Assembly (NCBI RefSeq): GCF_947499585.1
Contig: NZ_CANMOO010000001.1
Span: 744,001-808,000 of the forward strand
Source of the DNA: an uncultured Allomuricauda sp.
Lineage (GTDB): Bacteria > Bacteroidota > Bacteroidia > Flavobacteriales > Flavobacteriaceae
Direction: 5' to 3'
DNA length: 64,000 nt
A program made the translations under genes and the position numbers. This document shows positions 15,114-23,435 of this stretch, one piece after another. Within the stretch, counting starts at the first letter, position 1. Every line of letters starts with the position of its first letter. The notes below the pieces were generated by a model. It did not search any database, had not been told where the DNA came from, and saw only the letters and a program-made list of their open reading frames with translations.

Positions 15114-16043
15114 ATGAATATTGGGAAAATCAAAATATTTAAAAAGGGATTTCGGGCCTATTACCTGTTAGTGATTTCAATTGTTTTTTTGACAATCGTA
15201 ATACAATCCATGACCCAGTACTCATTAAATAAACAGAGGTCCACTGCTCTAATTGTAAACCTGGCAGGAAAGCAGCGAATGCTAAGTCAACGATTGCTCA
15301 ATGAGTTGTACTCATGTAGATATCACAATTGTGACTATGCAGAAATGAAGCTTACTTTGACCAGGTTGTATCAAATGAATGGGTTTCTTCAAGAAGGAAA
15401 CGTGGGTTTGAAATTAGAAACTTTAAATGACCCGGAAATCCTTAAGGAATTTAGAAGGTTGGAACCCCATTTGGAATGGTTGTATAGTGAACTAAAGGAT
15501 TTCCAAAACTTTAAAAATGTTTCCTTTAATGATGTTAGATATCGAGTAGATCGGTTTTTGTTTATAATGGATGGAATTGTGAATCAGTTCCAGAAAAAAG
15601 CAGAAAAAGACATTCGCACCATGATGATTATAGAACTAGAGCTTGCCATATTTTCTATTGTCATTATACTTTTTGAGATATTTTTTATTGTAAATCCTAT
15701 CATTAATAGAATACTTGACCAAAAGAAAAAACTTTCAGAAATAGCTTGGCATCAATCCCATGTGTTTAATTCCCATATGAAGAACATTGCAGACCTTCAA
15801 TATGTTTTAAAAGTGGAAAAAAAACCAGAAAGACAGAGAGAGATTTACGGATTTATTGAACAAGAATTAAACCACCTAAAAAAGGTTTCCCAAAACATGA
15901 TTAAATCGTTGGAAGAAACCGTAGAAGACCCTAAACCGCATGATTTAATGATTAGGAAAGTAGAAGGCTTTTTGGAAAAGTATAAACTAATGGGGACAGA
16001 GAAAACACTTATTGATGATGATAAGGTTCATTCCGTAAAATAG
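15114..16043 (+). CDS. Orphan sensor-like membrane protein with PilJ-type N-terminal domain
   Basis: Two membrane helices (about 14-34 and 176-200) flank a periplasmic helical domain carrying NLAGKQRMLSQRLLNE, the signature of the type IV pilus chemotaxis N-terminal (PilJ/NarX-like) sensor domain. After the second helix comes KKLSEIAWHQSHVFNSHM, which resembles the IAWxQSH phospho-acceptor helix of Bacteroidota histidine kinases. No ATPase (N, G1, G2 box) domain follows, and the protein ends after about 100 more helical residues. It could be a degenerate kinase, a dimerisation partner or a phosphorelay element. It overlaps rlmH convergently by 35 bp. Confidence 0.65.
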   Translation: MNIGKIKIFKKGFRAYYLLVISIVFLTIVIQSMTQYSLNKQRSTALIVNLAGKQRMLSQRLLNELYSCRYHNCDYAEMKLTLTRLYQMNGFLQEGNVGLKLETLNDPEILKEFRRLEPHLEWLYSELKDFQNFKNVSFNDVRYRVDRFLFIMDGIVNQFQKKAEKDIRTMMIIELELAIFSIVIILFEIFFIVNPIINRILDQKKKLSEIAWHQSHVFNSHMKNIADLQYVLKVEKKPERQREIYGFIEQELNHLKKVSQNMIKSLEETVEDPKPHDLMIRKVEGFLEKYKLMGTEKTLIDDDKVHSVK

Positions 16044-16482
16044 TAAAGCCCCTATAGAGCTGTTCTATTAAAAACAAACGTACCATTTGATGAGAAAACG
16101 TCATCTTGGATAAACTTATTTTTTCATTGCTTCTTTGGTATATGGCATCGCTAAAACCATAGGGGCCTCCAATTACCAAAACGAGATTTTTTAGTCCGCT
16201 GTTCATTTTTTTCTGTAGAAACTGAGAAAACTCCACAGATGTAAATTGCTTTCCCTTTTCATCTAAAATGGCCAGTGTATCAGCAGGTTGTAAATGATTA
16301 AGAATCAAAGCGCCTTCTTTTTCTTTTTGTAAAACCTCAGAAAGGTTTTTACTGTTTTTGATATCAGGAATTACCAAAAACTGAAATTTCACATAATGTT
16401 TTAGTCGCTTCTCATAAATAGCTATAAGTTTGGAGAGTTCGGAGCTATCTGTTTTGCCAATGGCAATTAACGTAATTTGCAT
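16009..16482 (-). CDS. rlmH: 23S rRNA (pseudouridine-1915-N3)-methyltransferase
   Basis: SPOUT-family enzyme acting on helix 69 of the assembled ribosome. The start MQITLIAIGKT gives 157 residues, matching the family (about 155); the in-frame ATG at 16518 would add 12 unconserved residues. SAM-knot motifs: LVIGGPYGFSDAIYQR and LSKMTFSHQMVRLFLIEQLYRG, with the usual C-terminal NEPYHHQ. The 3' end overlaps the preceding convergent sensor gene. Confidence 0.95.
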   Translation of the reverse strand: MQITLIAIGKTDSSELSKLIAIYEKRLKHYVKFQFLVIPDIKNSKNLSEVLQKEKEGALILNHLQPADTLAILDEKGKQFTSVEFSQFLQKKMNSGLKNLVLVIGGPYGFSDAIYQRSNEKISLSKMTFSHQMVRLFLIEQLYRGFTILRNEPYHHQ

Positions 16483-16571
16483 TGTCAAAATTAATTTTTT
16501 CAAATTAAACAATAGCAACGGACAATAGACAGACTGATGTTTTTATTATTTTCGTTAAAACCCCAGCAGTA

Positions 16572-17429
16572 ATGATTACCCAGGATCAATTCCAAAAAGA
16601 AATAGCACTTATTATAACAAATGCCATTCGTGAAGATGTTGGCGATGGTGATCATAGTTCGCTGGCTTGTATTCCCGATTCCGGAACAGGGAAAGCCAAA
16701 TTATTGGTCAAGGATGAAGGCATCATTGGAGGTATTGAGTTTGCGAAACAAGTGTTTGAATACGTAGACCCCAATTTAAAAATTGAAACACGTATTGCAG
16801 ACGGTACCCCCGTAAAGTATGGAGACATTGCTTTTTACGTTTCAGGGAGTTCCCAGAGTATTCTTAAGGCAGAAAGATTAGTGTTGAATGCCATGCAACG
16901 CATGAGTGCCATTGCTACAAAAACCAAGAGCTACGTTCAACTTCTAGATGGAACAAGCACTAAAATTTTGGATACTAGAAAAACTACTCCTGGGATTAGG
17001 GCCCTTGAGAAATGGGCTGTTAAGATTGGAGGAGGGGAGAATCATAGGTTTGCTTTATATGATATGATTATGCTTAAGGATAACCATATAGATTTTGCGG
17101 GAGGAATAACACAGGCTATACAAAAGACACGACAATACTTATTGGATACCAACAGAGACTTGAAAATTATTGTGGAGGCAAGAAATTTGGAGGAAGTCGA
17201 AGAAATACTTCAATCTGAAGGAGTCTATAGAATTCTATTGGATAATTTTGATTATGAGGATACCAAGAAAGCGGTAGCACTAATCGGAGACCGTTGTCTT
17301 ACGGAATCTTCAGGAGGAATAAATGAAAATACAATAAGACATTACGCTGAATGCGGTGTGGATTATATCTCTTCGGGAGCATTGACCCATTCCGTCCACA
17401 ATATGGATTTAAGCCTAAAAGCAGTTTAA
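16572..17429 (+). CDS. nadC: Nicotinate-nucleotide pyrophosphorylase (quinolinate phosphoribosyltransferase)
   Basis: Converts quinolinate and PRPP to nicotinate mononucleotide in de novo NAD synthesis. Recognisable motifs: REDVGDGDHSS at the N-terminus, RLVLNAMQRMSAIAT, LDTRKTTPGIRALEKWAV and GGGENHR (substrate Arg/His), MLKDNH and VEARNLEE, ESSGGI near the end. 285 residues is standard. The stop codon shares a base with the next start (TAATG), so nadC and yihY are probably translationally coupled. Confidence 0.95.
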   Translation: MITQDQFQKEIALIITNAIREDVGDGDHSSLACIPDSGTGKAKLLVKDEGIIGGIEFAKQVFEYVDPNLKIETRIADGTPVKYGDIAFYVSGSSQSILKAERLVLNAMQRMSAIATKTKSYVQLLDGTSTKILDTRKTTPGIRALEKWAVKIGGGENHRFALYDMIMLKDNHIDFAGGITQAIQKTRQYLLDTNRDLKIIVEARNLEEVEEILQSEGVYRILLDNFDYEDTKKAVALIGDRCLTESSGGINENTIRHYAECGVDYISSGALTHSVHNMDLSLKAV

Positions 17430-18406
17430 TGTCAACAGCTATAGAAGAAAGGTTAGAAAAGATTCCAGTTATTAATTGGCTGGTACGGCTTTTGAAAAAT
17501 ATAAAGCTAAAGGCATTTGAAGGGCTTTCTTTTTACGATTTGATGGAAATGTATGTGGTAGGAATTGTAAGAGGCACGTTATCCTCGAGAGCTAGTTCTA
17601 TTGCATTTAGTCTTTTTATGGCCCTTTTTCCATTACTGATATTCTTGGTTACACTTTTACCTTTTATTATACCTTATGCAAGTGTTGGCAATGAAAATTT
17701 TGATGCACAATTTTTACTCTTTTTAGAGTCTTTTTTGCCATCTGCAACGAGTGATTATTTTGGGGATATTTATCAACAGATAAAAGACCAAAAGCGTGGA
17801 GGATTGTTATCTTCTACCTTTGTAATTTCTATTTTTTTGGTTGCCAATGGGGTAAATGCAATTTTTGGGGGCTTTGAGAATTCATATCACGTGGAGCTTA
17901 CCAGAAACTTTTTCAGACAATATTTGTATGCTTTTATGGTTGGATTAATTCTTTCCATTTTACTGGTCATCGGAGCGGTGACATTTGTGTATTTCGAGTT
18001 TTATATAGTGGAATATACTAGCGAGTATTTAGGAAAGAAACTTGGATATGATATTGAAAAAAGTGACACGATAGGAATTCAGGTGACCAAAATTTTGTTC
18101 TTTATGCTGCTTTCCTATCTTACAACGGCCATTCTCTATTACTTTGGTACGGCAGAAGGAAGAAAGGCAAAATTCTTTTCGGCAGGAGCACTTATGACTA
18201 CTTTATTGTTTGTACTGACTTCCTATCTTTTTGGGGTGTATGTAGAAAAGTTCGCCAGATATAACGAGTTTTATGGAGCGTTGGGAGGACTATTGATTTT
18301 AATGGTGTTTATTTGGTTAAATTCTAATATTTTGTTGCTTGGGTTTGAATTGAACGCAACACTTAATTCTTTAAAGAAAAAACATGAAAAACAGCTTAAG
18401 GCTTAA
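17429..18406 (+). CDS. YihY/BrkB-family inner-membrane protein
   Basis: The start at the TAATG overlap with nadC gives MSTAIEERLEKIPV and 325 residues. About six membrane helices carry family landmarks: SSRASSIAFSLFMALFPLLIFLVTLLPF, NGVNAIFGGFENSYHVE and LLILMVFIWLNSNILLLGFELNA. Once annotated as RNase BN, the family is now regarded as membrane proteins of uncertain role. The 3' end overlaps the DUF2147 gene by 23 bp. Confidence 0.88.
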   Translation: MSTAIEERLEKIPVINWLVRLLKNIKLKAFEGLSFYDLMEMYVVGIVRGTLSSRASSIAFSLFMALFPLLIFLVTLLPFIIPYASVGNENFDAQFLLFLESFLPSATSDYFGDIYQQIKDQKRGGLLSSTFVISIFLVANGVNAIFGGFENSYHVELTRNFFRQYLYAFMVGLILSILLVIGAVTFVYFEFYIVEYTSEYLGKKLGYDIEKSDTIGIQVTKILFFMLLSYLTTAILYYFGTAEGRKAKFFSAGALMTTLLFVLTSYLFGVYVEKFARYNEFYGALGGLLILMVFIWLNSNILLLGFELNATLNSLKKKHEKQLKA

Positions 18407-18833
18407 TAAATGCGCAGTGCTTATTTGTTTGCTGATAGTTCAAGCCTCATGGTCTCAAACTGTATTTGGGAAATGGAGGACTATTGATGATCGCAATGGA
18501 ATTACCAAAGCAATTGTTGAGGTTTATGAAGAAAATGGACTATTACAAGCTAAAGTTCTTAAAGTTGTTGAAAAAGGGAAAGAAAATGCACGCTGTGTTA
18601 AATGTAAAGGAGAATTAAAAGATAAGCCCGTTAATGGGATGAAAATCATGTACGATTTTAAAAGAAACAACAAAGGGGAGTATAGAGGTAACAAGCTTTT
18701 TGACCCAGAACAAGCAATGACCTTTAGAGGCAGGGTTTGGTTAGACCCCAAAGATACAAATAGGTTGAAGGTGAGGGGATATTTAGCTTTTTTATACAGA
18801 ACCCAAACCTGGCATAGACTAGTGGAAGAATAG
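18384..18833 (+). CDS. DUF2147 secreted protein
   Basis: A signal peptide (hydrophobic about 10-22, ending ASWSQ) is followed by the DUF2147 beta-barrel-like domain: FGKWRTIDDRNG, IVEVYEENGLLQAKV and LKVRGYLAFLYRTQTWHRL. CVKCKG supplies a Cys pair. Members are periplasmic or secreted and function is unknown. It lies in the nadC-yihY-DUF2147-priA run with overlapping or very short junctions, so it is probably cotranscribed. Confidence 0.8.
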   Translation: MKNSLRLNKCAVLICLLIVQASWSQTVFGKWRTIDDRNGITKAIVEVYEENGLLQAKVLKVVEKGKENARCVKCKGELKDKPVNGMKIMYDFKRNNKGEYRGNKLFDPEQAMTFRGRVWLDPKDTNRLKVRGYLAFLYRTQTWHRLVEE

Positions 18834-18845
18834 AAGATTAAATGT

Positions 18846-21302
18846 ATGCCCTATTTTTTAGATGTTGTCCTGCCAATACCTTTAGAAAGACTTTTTACAT
18901 ATAGTATTTCTGAACAGGAAGCTGATTTTTTAAAGCCCGGCATGCGGGTCGCCGTTCCCTTTGGTAAATCAAAAATATACACTGCCCTAGCTTATAATAT
19001 TCACAGCAATGCCCCTTTGGCTTATGATGCTAAGGAAATCTACCAGATTCTGGATGAACAACCTTTGGTAAATAAATTCCAACTAAAGCATTGGGAATGG
19101 ATTGCACAATACTATATGTGTACTCTTGGAGAAGTAGTTCGCAGTGCTCTGCCAAGTGCATTTTTACTGGAAAGTGAAACTTTGGTATTGCTAAATAAAA
19201 ACGCATTGGTAGATGAATTAGGGTTGAGGGATGATGAATTCTTGGTTTATGAAGCACTGCAACATCAAACTGCTTTAAAAATTGGAGAGATAAGCGGTAT
19301 AGTTGATAAAAAGAACGTATTACCCCTTGTAAATAGATTAGTTCAAAAAGGGGTGGTTTTGCAAAAAGAAGAGCTTTATGAACAATACGTGCCCAAGTTG
19401 GTTAGGTATGTAAAGCTTGGAGAAGAATACCATGATGAAACAAAACTTGAAGAGCTTTTGCTTGACCTATCAAGAGCACCAAAGCAAAGTCAGGTAGTTC
19501 TATCGCTTTTTCAGTTGCAGGCAAAAAGTAAAAAACCAATACCCATTGCTGATTTAGAAAAAGAAAGTGGCAGTTCTAGAGCTATCATTAAAGCACTCAT
19601 TGATAAATCAGTTCTTGAAGAATACCATATTAGAACGGACAGGGTTCAATTTGGTGAAGAATCTAAGACAGTAGAGACAATTTCTTTAAATCCATATCAA
19701 ACAAAAGCTTTAGAAGCTATCAACAAAAGTTTTAGTGAGAATAAGGTTGCTTTGCTACATGGTGTTACCTCTTCAGGAAAGACGGAAGTTTACATCAAAC
19801 TAATAGAGCAATCCCTTGAACAAGGTAAGCAAGCGCTGTATTTACTGCCCGAAATAGCCTTGACCTCTCAATTAATAGGAAGATTGCGTTCCTACTTTGG
19901 AAATAAAGTTTCTGTGTATCATTCAAAATATAGCATTCATGAGCGTGTTGAGGTATGGAACAATGTAAAGGACAATTCTGATAAAGCACAAATTGTAATA
20001 GGGGCGAGGTCATCCCTGTTTTTACCATTTTCGAACTTGGGGTTGGTGGTTGTGGATGAGGAACATGAGAATTCTTTTAAACAATTTGACCCCGCTCCCA
20101 GGTATCATGCCCGTGACGCTGCAATTGTTTTAACATCTCTTCATGCAGCACATTGTGTTTTAGGTTCTGCAACCCCTAGCATAGAAAGCATGGATAATGC
20201 TAAAAAAGGAAAATACGGATATGCCAGTATTCAGTATAGGTATGGGGATGTCTTAATGCCAGATATTACATTGGTTGACATTAAGGAAGCAACCCGAAAA
20301 AAACGTATGAAAGGTCATTTTTCGGAAACCTTGTTCAATGCAGTTGCTGAGGCCTTGGAAGAAGGAGAGCAGGTAATCCTATTTCAGAATAGGAGAGGTT
20401 TTGCACCAATTATTGAATGTACTACTTGCGGTAATGTAACCCAATGTCCTAATTGTGATGTTAGTCTTACGTATCACCAGCATAGAAATCAATTGCGTTG
20501 TCATTATTGCGGGTACCATATGGCCTTGCAGCAAGGTTGTTTGGCTTGCGGAAGCCCTACTTTAGATAAAAAGGGATTTGGAACGGAGCAAATTCAAGAA
20601 GAATTGAAGCTACTTTTTCCACAGGCAAATGTGGGCAGAATGGATTTGGATACCACTCGCGGAAAATATGCATATGAAAAAATAATTACAGCTTTTGAAC
20701 AACAGGAGATGGATATTCTTGTGGGAACACAGATGGTTACAAAGGGGCTGGATTTTAGAAATGTAAGTTTGGTAGGCATTATGAATGCAGACTCATTGTT
20801 AAATTTTCCTGACTATCGAGCTCATGAAAGGAGTTTTCAAATGTTGACCCAAGTTGCGGGTAGGGCAGGGAGAACAAAGAAAAGAGGAAAAGTGTTGATA
20901 CAGACCTATAATCCTTACCATCAAATATTGCAACAGGTTACTACAAACAATTATGATAAAATGTTTGAGGAACAGTTTTATGAAAGGGAGCAATTCAAGT
21001 ATCCGCCTTTGGTTCGGATTATTAAACTAACGCTAAAAGATAAAGATTACAACAAATTGAATGAGGCCTCGCAATGGTTTGCCAGTTCATTACAGAATGT
21101 ATTGGGACAACAAATTTTGGGCCCGGAATATCCACCCGTGGCTAGAATACGTAGAGACTACTTAAAAAACATTCTTATTAAGACATCTAGAGCCCAATCA
21201 ATTTCACAAACAAAAAATAGCATTAAAAGAATTGAAAAATCTTTTAATGCTATTTCAAAGTATAAAAGTGTAAGACTGGTCTACAACGTGGACCACATAT
21301 AA
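18846..21302 (+). CDS. priA: Primosomal protein N' (PriA replication-restart helicase)
   Basis: 818-residue superfamily-2 3'-5' DNA helicase that rebuilds replication forks. The N-terminal DNA 3'-end-binding domain begins LDVVLPIPLERLFTYS. Walker A is GVTSSGKTEVY, the DEAH-type box VVVDEEHENSFKQ, then GSATPS. A Cys-rich double zinc module (CTTCG, CPNCD, CHYCG, CLACG) lies about residues 518-565, and VGTQMVTKGLDFRNV and QVAGRAGR mark the second RecA lobe. All key residues are intact. The stop codon directly abuts that of the convergent response regulator. Confidence 0.96.
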   Translation: MPYFLDVVLPIPLERLFTYSISEQEADFLKPGMRVAVPFGKSKIYTALAYNIHSNAPLAYDAKEIYQILDEQPLVNKFQLKHWEWIAQYYMCTLGEVVRSALPSAFLLESETLVLLNKNALVDELGLRDDEFLVYEALQHQTALKIGEISGIVDKKNVLPLVNRLVQKGVVLQKEELYEQYVPKLVRYVKLGEEYHDETKLEELLLDLSRAPKQSQVVLSLFQLQAKSKKPIPIADLEKESGSSRAIIKALIDKSVLEEYHIRTDRVQFGEESKTVETISLNPYQTKALEAINKSFSENKVALLHGVTSSGKTEVYIKLIEQSLEQGKQALYLLPEIALTSQLIGRLRSYFGNKVSVYHSKYSIHERVEVWNNVKDNSDKAQIVIGARSSLFLPFSNLGLVVVDEEHENSFKQFDPAPRYHARDAAIVLTSLHAAHCVLGSATPSIESMDNAKKGKYGYASIQYRYGDVLMPDITLVDIKEATRKKRMKGHFSETLFNAVAEALEEGEQVILFQNRRGFAPIIECTTCGNVTQCPNCDVSLTYHQHRNQLRCHYCGYHMALQQGCLACGSPTLDKKGFGTEQIQEELKLLFPQANVGRMDLDTTRGKYAYEKIITAFEQQEMDILVGTQMVTKGLDFRNVSLVGIMNADSLLNFPDYRAHERSFQMLTQVAGRAGRTKKRGKVLIQTYNPYHQILQQVTTNNYDKMFEEQFYEREQFKYPPLVRIIKLTLKDKDYNKLNEASQWFASSLQNVLGQQILGPEYPPVARIRRDYLKNILIKTSRAQSISQTKNSIKRIEKSFNAISKYKSVRLVYNVDHI

Positions 21303-21995
21303 TTATACGTTAGCGAGTGCTTCTGCTAATTCTGTCTTTTTATTTCTACTTAAAGGAATCTGTCTGCCCCCAACTTCAACATTCTTACTGTTGAATTTTT
21401 CAATCTTTTCCAGATTCACTATGTAGGATTTATGGATTCTTAGAAACTTTTCTGCAGGTAATTGCTGCTCAAAAGATTTCATAGTGGAAAGAATTACAAT
21501 ATTGGCTTCATCTGTAACCAATTTAATATAATCTCCCAATGCTTCGATCCATTTAATGTCGTTTAAAATAACCTTACGTTTTTTAAGGTTACTTTTTACA
21601 AAAATATGTTCTTCATCTTCATCAACCCTATTTATTTGCTCGTACTTGGCAACAGCTCTTTTTACAGAAGACTCAAATCGTGCCAATGTAATAGGTTTGT
21701 GAAGGTAATCGGTTACATCGTAATCAAAAGCCTTCAATGCATAGTCTGGCTTTCCAGTAATCAGAATAACCTGAGGAGGGTTCTCCAATGCCTCTAATAG
21801 GTCAAAACCACTAATGATTGGCATCTCAACATCTAGAAAGATTAAATCGATGTCATGGTTCTTAAGACCGTTCTTAGCTTCAATAGCATTACTATATTCG
21901 GCTACAAGAGCAAGATGAGGGTGATTGTTGACTAATTTGGCAACAGCCATCCGTTGCATTGAGGAGTCGTCTACAATTATACTTTTTAATTTCAT
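21303..21995 (-). CDS. LytTR-family response regulator
   Basis: An N-terminal receiver domain (IIVDDSSMQR; phospho-acceptor D55 in LIFLDVEMP; Lys in YLHKPI) is joined to a C-terminal LytTR DNA-binding domain (WIEALGDYIKL, FLRIHKSYIVNLEKIE, IPLSRNKK). Such proteins control transcription on command of a LytS-type histidine kinase, but no kinase is adjacent, so the partner is unknown. It is divergent from rpsF across 236 bp. Confidence 0.92.
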   Translation of the reverse strand: MKLKSIIVDDSSMQRMAVAKLVNNHPHLALVAEYSNAIEAKNGLKNHDIDLIFLDVEMPIISGFDLLEALENPPQVILITGKPDYALKAFDYDVTDYLHKPITLARFESSVKRAVAKYEQINRVDEDEEHIFVKSNLKKRKVILNDIKWIEALGDYIKLVTDEANIVILSTMKSFEQQLPAEKFLRIHKSYIVNLEKIEKFNSKNVEVGGRQIPLSRNKKTELAEALANV

Positions 21996-22178
21996 AGAAT
22001 GGGGTGATTTGTAGGGTTTTAAATCATCGGCAAATTACATAAAAAAGGCGTTTAACGGCAACAAAAGATGTAAACATGGTCTATTTTGTTGTGTATATTA
22101 CCATATACGTCATGTAGGTTTGCTTGGTTCATTTATGTTAATAACTATTAATGTTTAAACGAAGATTTTATGCTTTTC

Positions 22179-22209
22179 TTGCGGGAAGAAGTAATTATTA
22201 CTAATTTTG
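22179..22209 (+). promoter_or_regulatory. Bacteroidota-type promoter of the rpsF operon
   Basis: A -33 TTG (22179-22181) and a -7 TAATTTTG (22202-22209; consensus TAnnTTTG) are separated by 20 bp, the usual spacing for the primary sigma factor of this phylum. The start codon of rpsF lies 22 bp downstream, so the leader would be very short. No S6:S18-binding leader can be confirmed. Confidence 0.6.
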
Positions 22210-22231
22210 CGCTCCTTTAAAAACATAATAT

Positions 22232-22570
22232 ATGAACCATTACGAAACTGTTTTCATTTTAAATCCCGTTCTGTCTGAAACACAGATAGAGGAAACAGTT
22301 AAGAAATTTGAAGATTTCTTAATTAAGAATGGTGGCAAAATGGTCTCCAAAGAAAACTGGGGACTTAAAAAATTAGCCTATCCCATTCAACACAAGAAAA
22401 GTGGTTTTTACCACTTATTTGAATTCACCGTTCCTGGTGAAGTAATTTCTCCTTACGAGCTAGAATTTAGAAGAGATGAGCGCATTATGCGTTTTCTAAC
22501 GGTTAAGTTAGACAAGCACGCTATTTCTTGGGCAGAAAGAAGAAGAACTAAATTAAAAGCAAAGGCATAG
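22232..22570 (+). CDS. rpsF: 30S ribosomal protein S6
   Basis: 112 residues. Begins [12 protein letters not shown] and continues [21 protein letters not shown], the RNA-recognition-like fold of S6, and closes with [19 protein letters not shown]. It binds 16S rRNA with S18 in the platform of the small subunit. First gene of a tight rpsF-rpsR-rplI operon; 4 bp separate it from rpsR. Confidence 0.98.
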   Translation: MNHYETVFILNPVLSETQIEETVKKFEDFLIKNGGKMVSKENWGLKKLAYPIQHKKSGFYHLFEFTVPGEVISPYELEFRRDERIMRFLTVKLDKHAISWAERRRTKLKAKA

Positions 22571-22574
22571 GGTT

Positions 22575-22871
22575 ATGGCATCGATAGAACAACAAGCAAA
22601 ATCAAAAAAAGATGGGGAAATCAGGTATTTGACCCCATTGAACATTGAGACCAATAAGCAAAAGAAGTATTGTAGGTTTAAAAAATCAGGTATTAAATAC
22701 ATTGATTATAAGGATCCAGACTTTTTAATGAAGTTGGTAAATGAGCAAGGTAAATTGCTTCCTAGAAGACTTACAGGTACATCTTTAAAGTACCAAAGAA
22801 AGGTAGCGCAAGCTGTTAAGCGTGCGCGCCATTTAGCTTTAATGCCGTATGTTGGCGATATGTTGAAATAA
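22575..22871 (+). CDS. rpsR: 30S ribosomal protein S18
   Basis: 98 residues, with an N-terminal extension typical of Bacteroidota, then the S18 core [42 protein letters not shown] and [10 protein letters not shown]. It forms a heterodimer with S6 in the 30S platform. It lies between rpsF and rplI, which starts 13 bp downstream. Confidence 0.98.
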   Translation: MASIEQQAKSKKDGEIRYLTPLNIETNKQKKYCRFKKSGIKYIDYKDPDFLMKLVNEQGKLLPRRLTGTSLKYQRKVAQAVKRARHLALMPYVGDMLK

Positions 22872-22884
22872 AAAATACTGAAGA

Positions 22885-23337
22885 ATGGAACTTATTCTAA
22901 GAGAAGATATACAGGATTTGGGTTTTAAGGACGATGTCGTAACAGTAAAAAACGGTTACGGAAGAAACTACCTTATTCCCAAAGGTTTGGCTGCTTTGGC
23001 CACACCATCTGCAAAAAAGGTTTTAGCAGAAAATCTAAAGCAGAGAGCACACAAAGAAAAGAAAGTTATTGATGAAGCCAATAAGAAGGCAGAAGCTCTA
23101 AAACAATTAGAAATCAGAATTCCTGCAAAGGTAGGAGCTGGTGACAAATTGTTCGGTTCTGTTAACAATATTGATTTGGCCGCTGCTTTAGATAAGGCAG
23201 GTCATCAAATAGATAGAAAGTTTATAAACATCCAAGGAGGAACAGTAAAAAGAGTTGGGCCATATGATGCTCAAATCAGACTTCATAGAGAAGTGATTGT
23301 TGATTTTCCCTTTGAAGTAATCGCTGAAGCTAAGTAA
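22885..23337 (+). CDS. rplI: 50S ribosomal protein L9
   Basis: 150 residues. The N-terminal domain shows MELILREDIQDLG and VKNGYGRNYLIPKGLA, the L9 signature; a long helix and a C-terminal rRNA-binding domain (LFGSVNNIDLAAAL) follow. Last gene of the operon, ended by a strong terminator at 23365-23394. Confidence 0.98.
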   Translation: MELILREDIQDLGFKDDVVTVKNGYGRNYLIPKGLAALATPSAKKVLAENLKQRAHKEKKVIDEANKKAEALKQLEIRIPAKVGAGDKLFGSVNNIDLAAALDKAGHQIDRKFINIQGGTVKRVGPYDAQIRLHREVIVDFPFEVIAEAK

Positions 23338-23364
23338 ATACTAAGTTTCGGTTAATAACTTGTT

Positions 23365-23394
23365 AAGAGCTATGCGTGCATAGCTCTTTTTTTT
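23365..23394 (+). terminator. Rho-independent terminator of rpsF-rpsR-rplI
   Basis: A 10-bp perfect stem AAGAGCTATG/CATAGCTCTT with a 4-nt loop, followed by eight T. A TATGTTTG element (23399-23406), possibly the -7 of the next TonB receptor gene, begins directly after the T-run. Confidence 0.9.
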
Positions 23395-23435
23395 GTCCTA
23401 TGTTTGTAGATACTCAAAAAACTAACTCACTCATT

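Noticed and set aside
23376..23435. Upstream ATG start for the Oar-like receptor
   Set aside because: It lies within the rplI terminator and would destroy the signal peptide; ATG 23436 gives a proper one.
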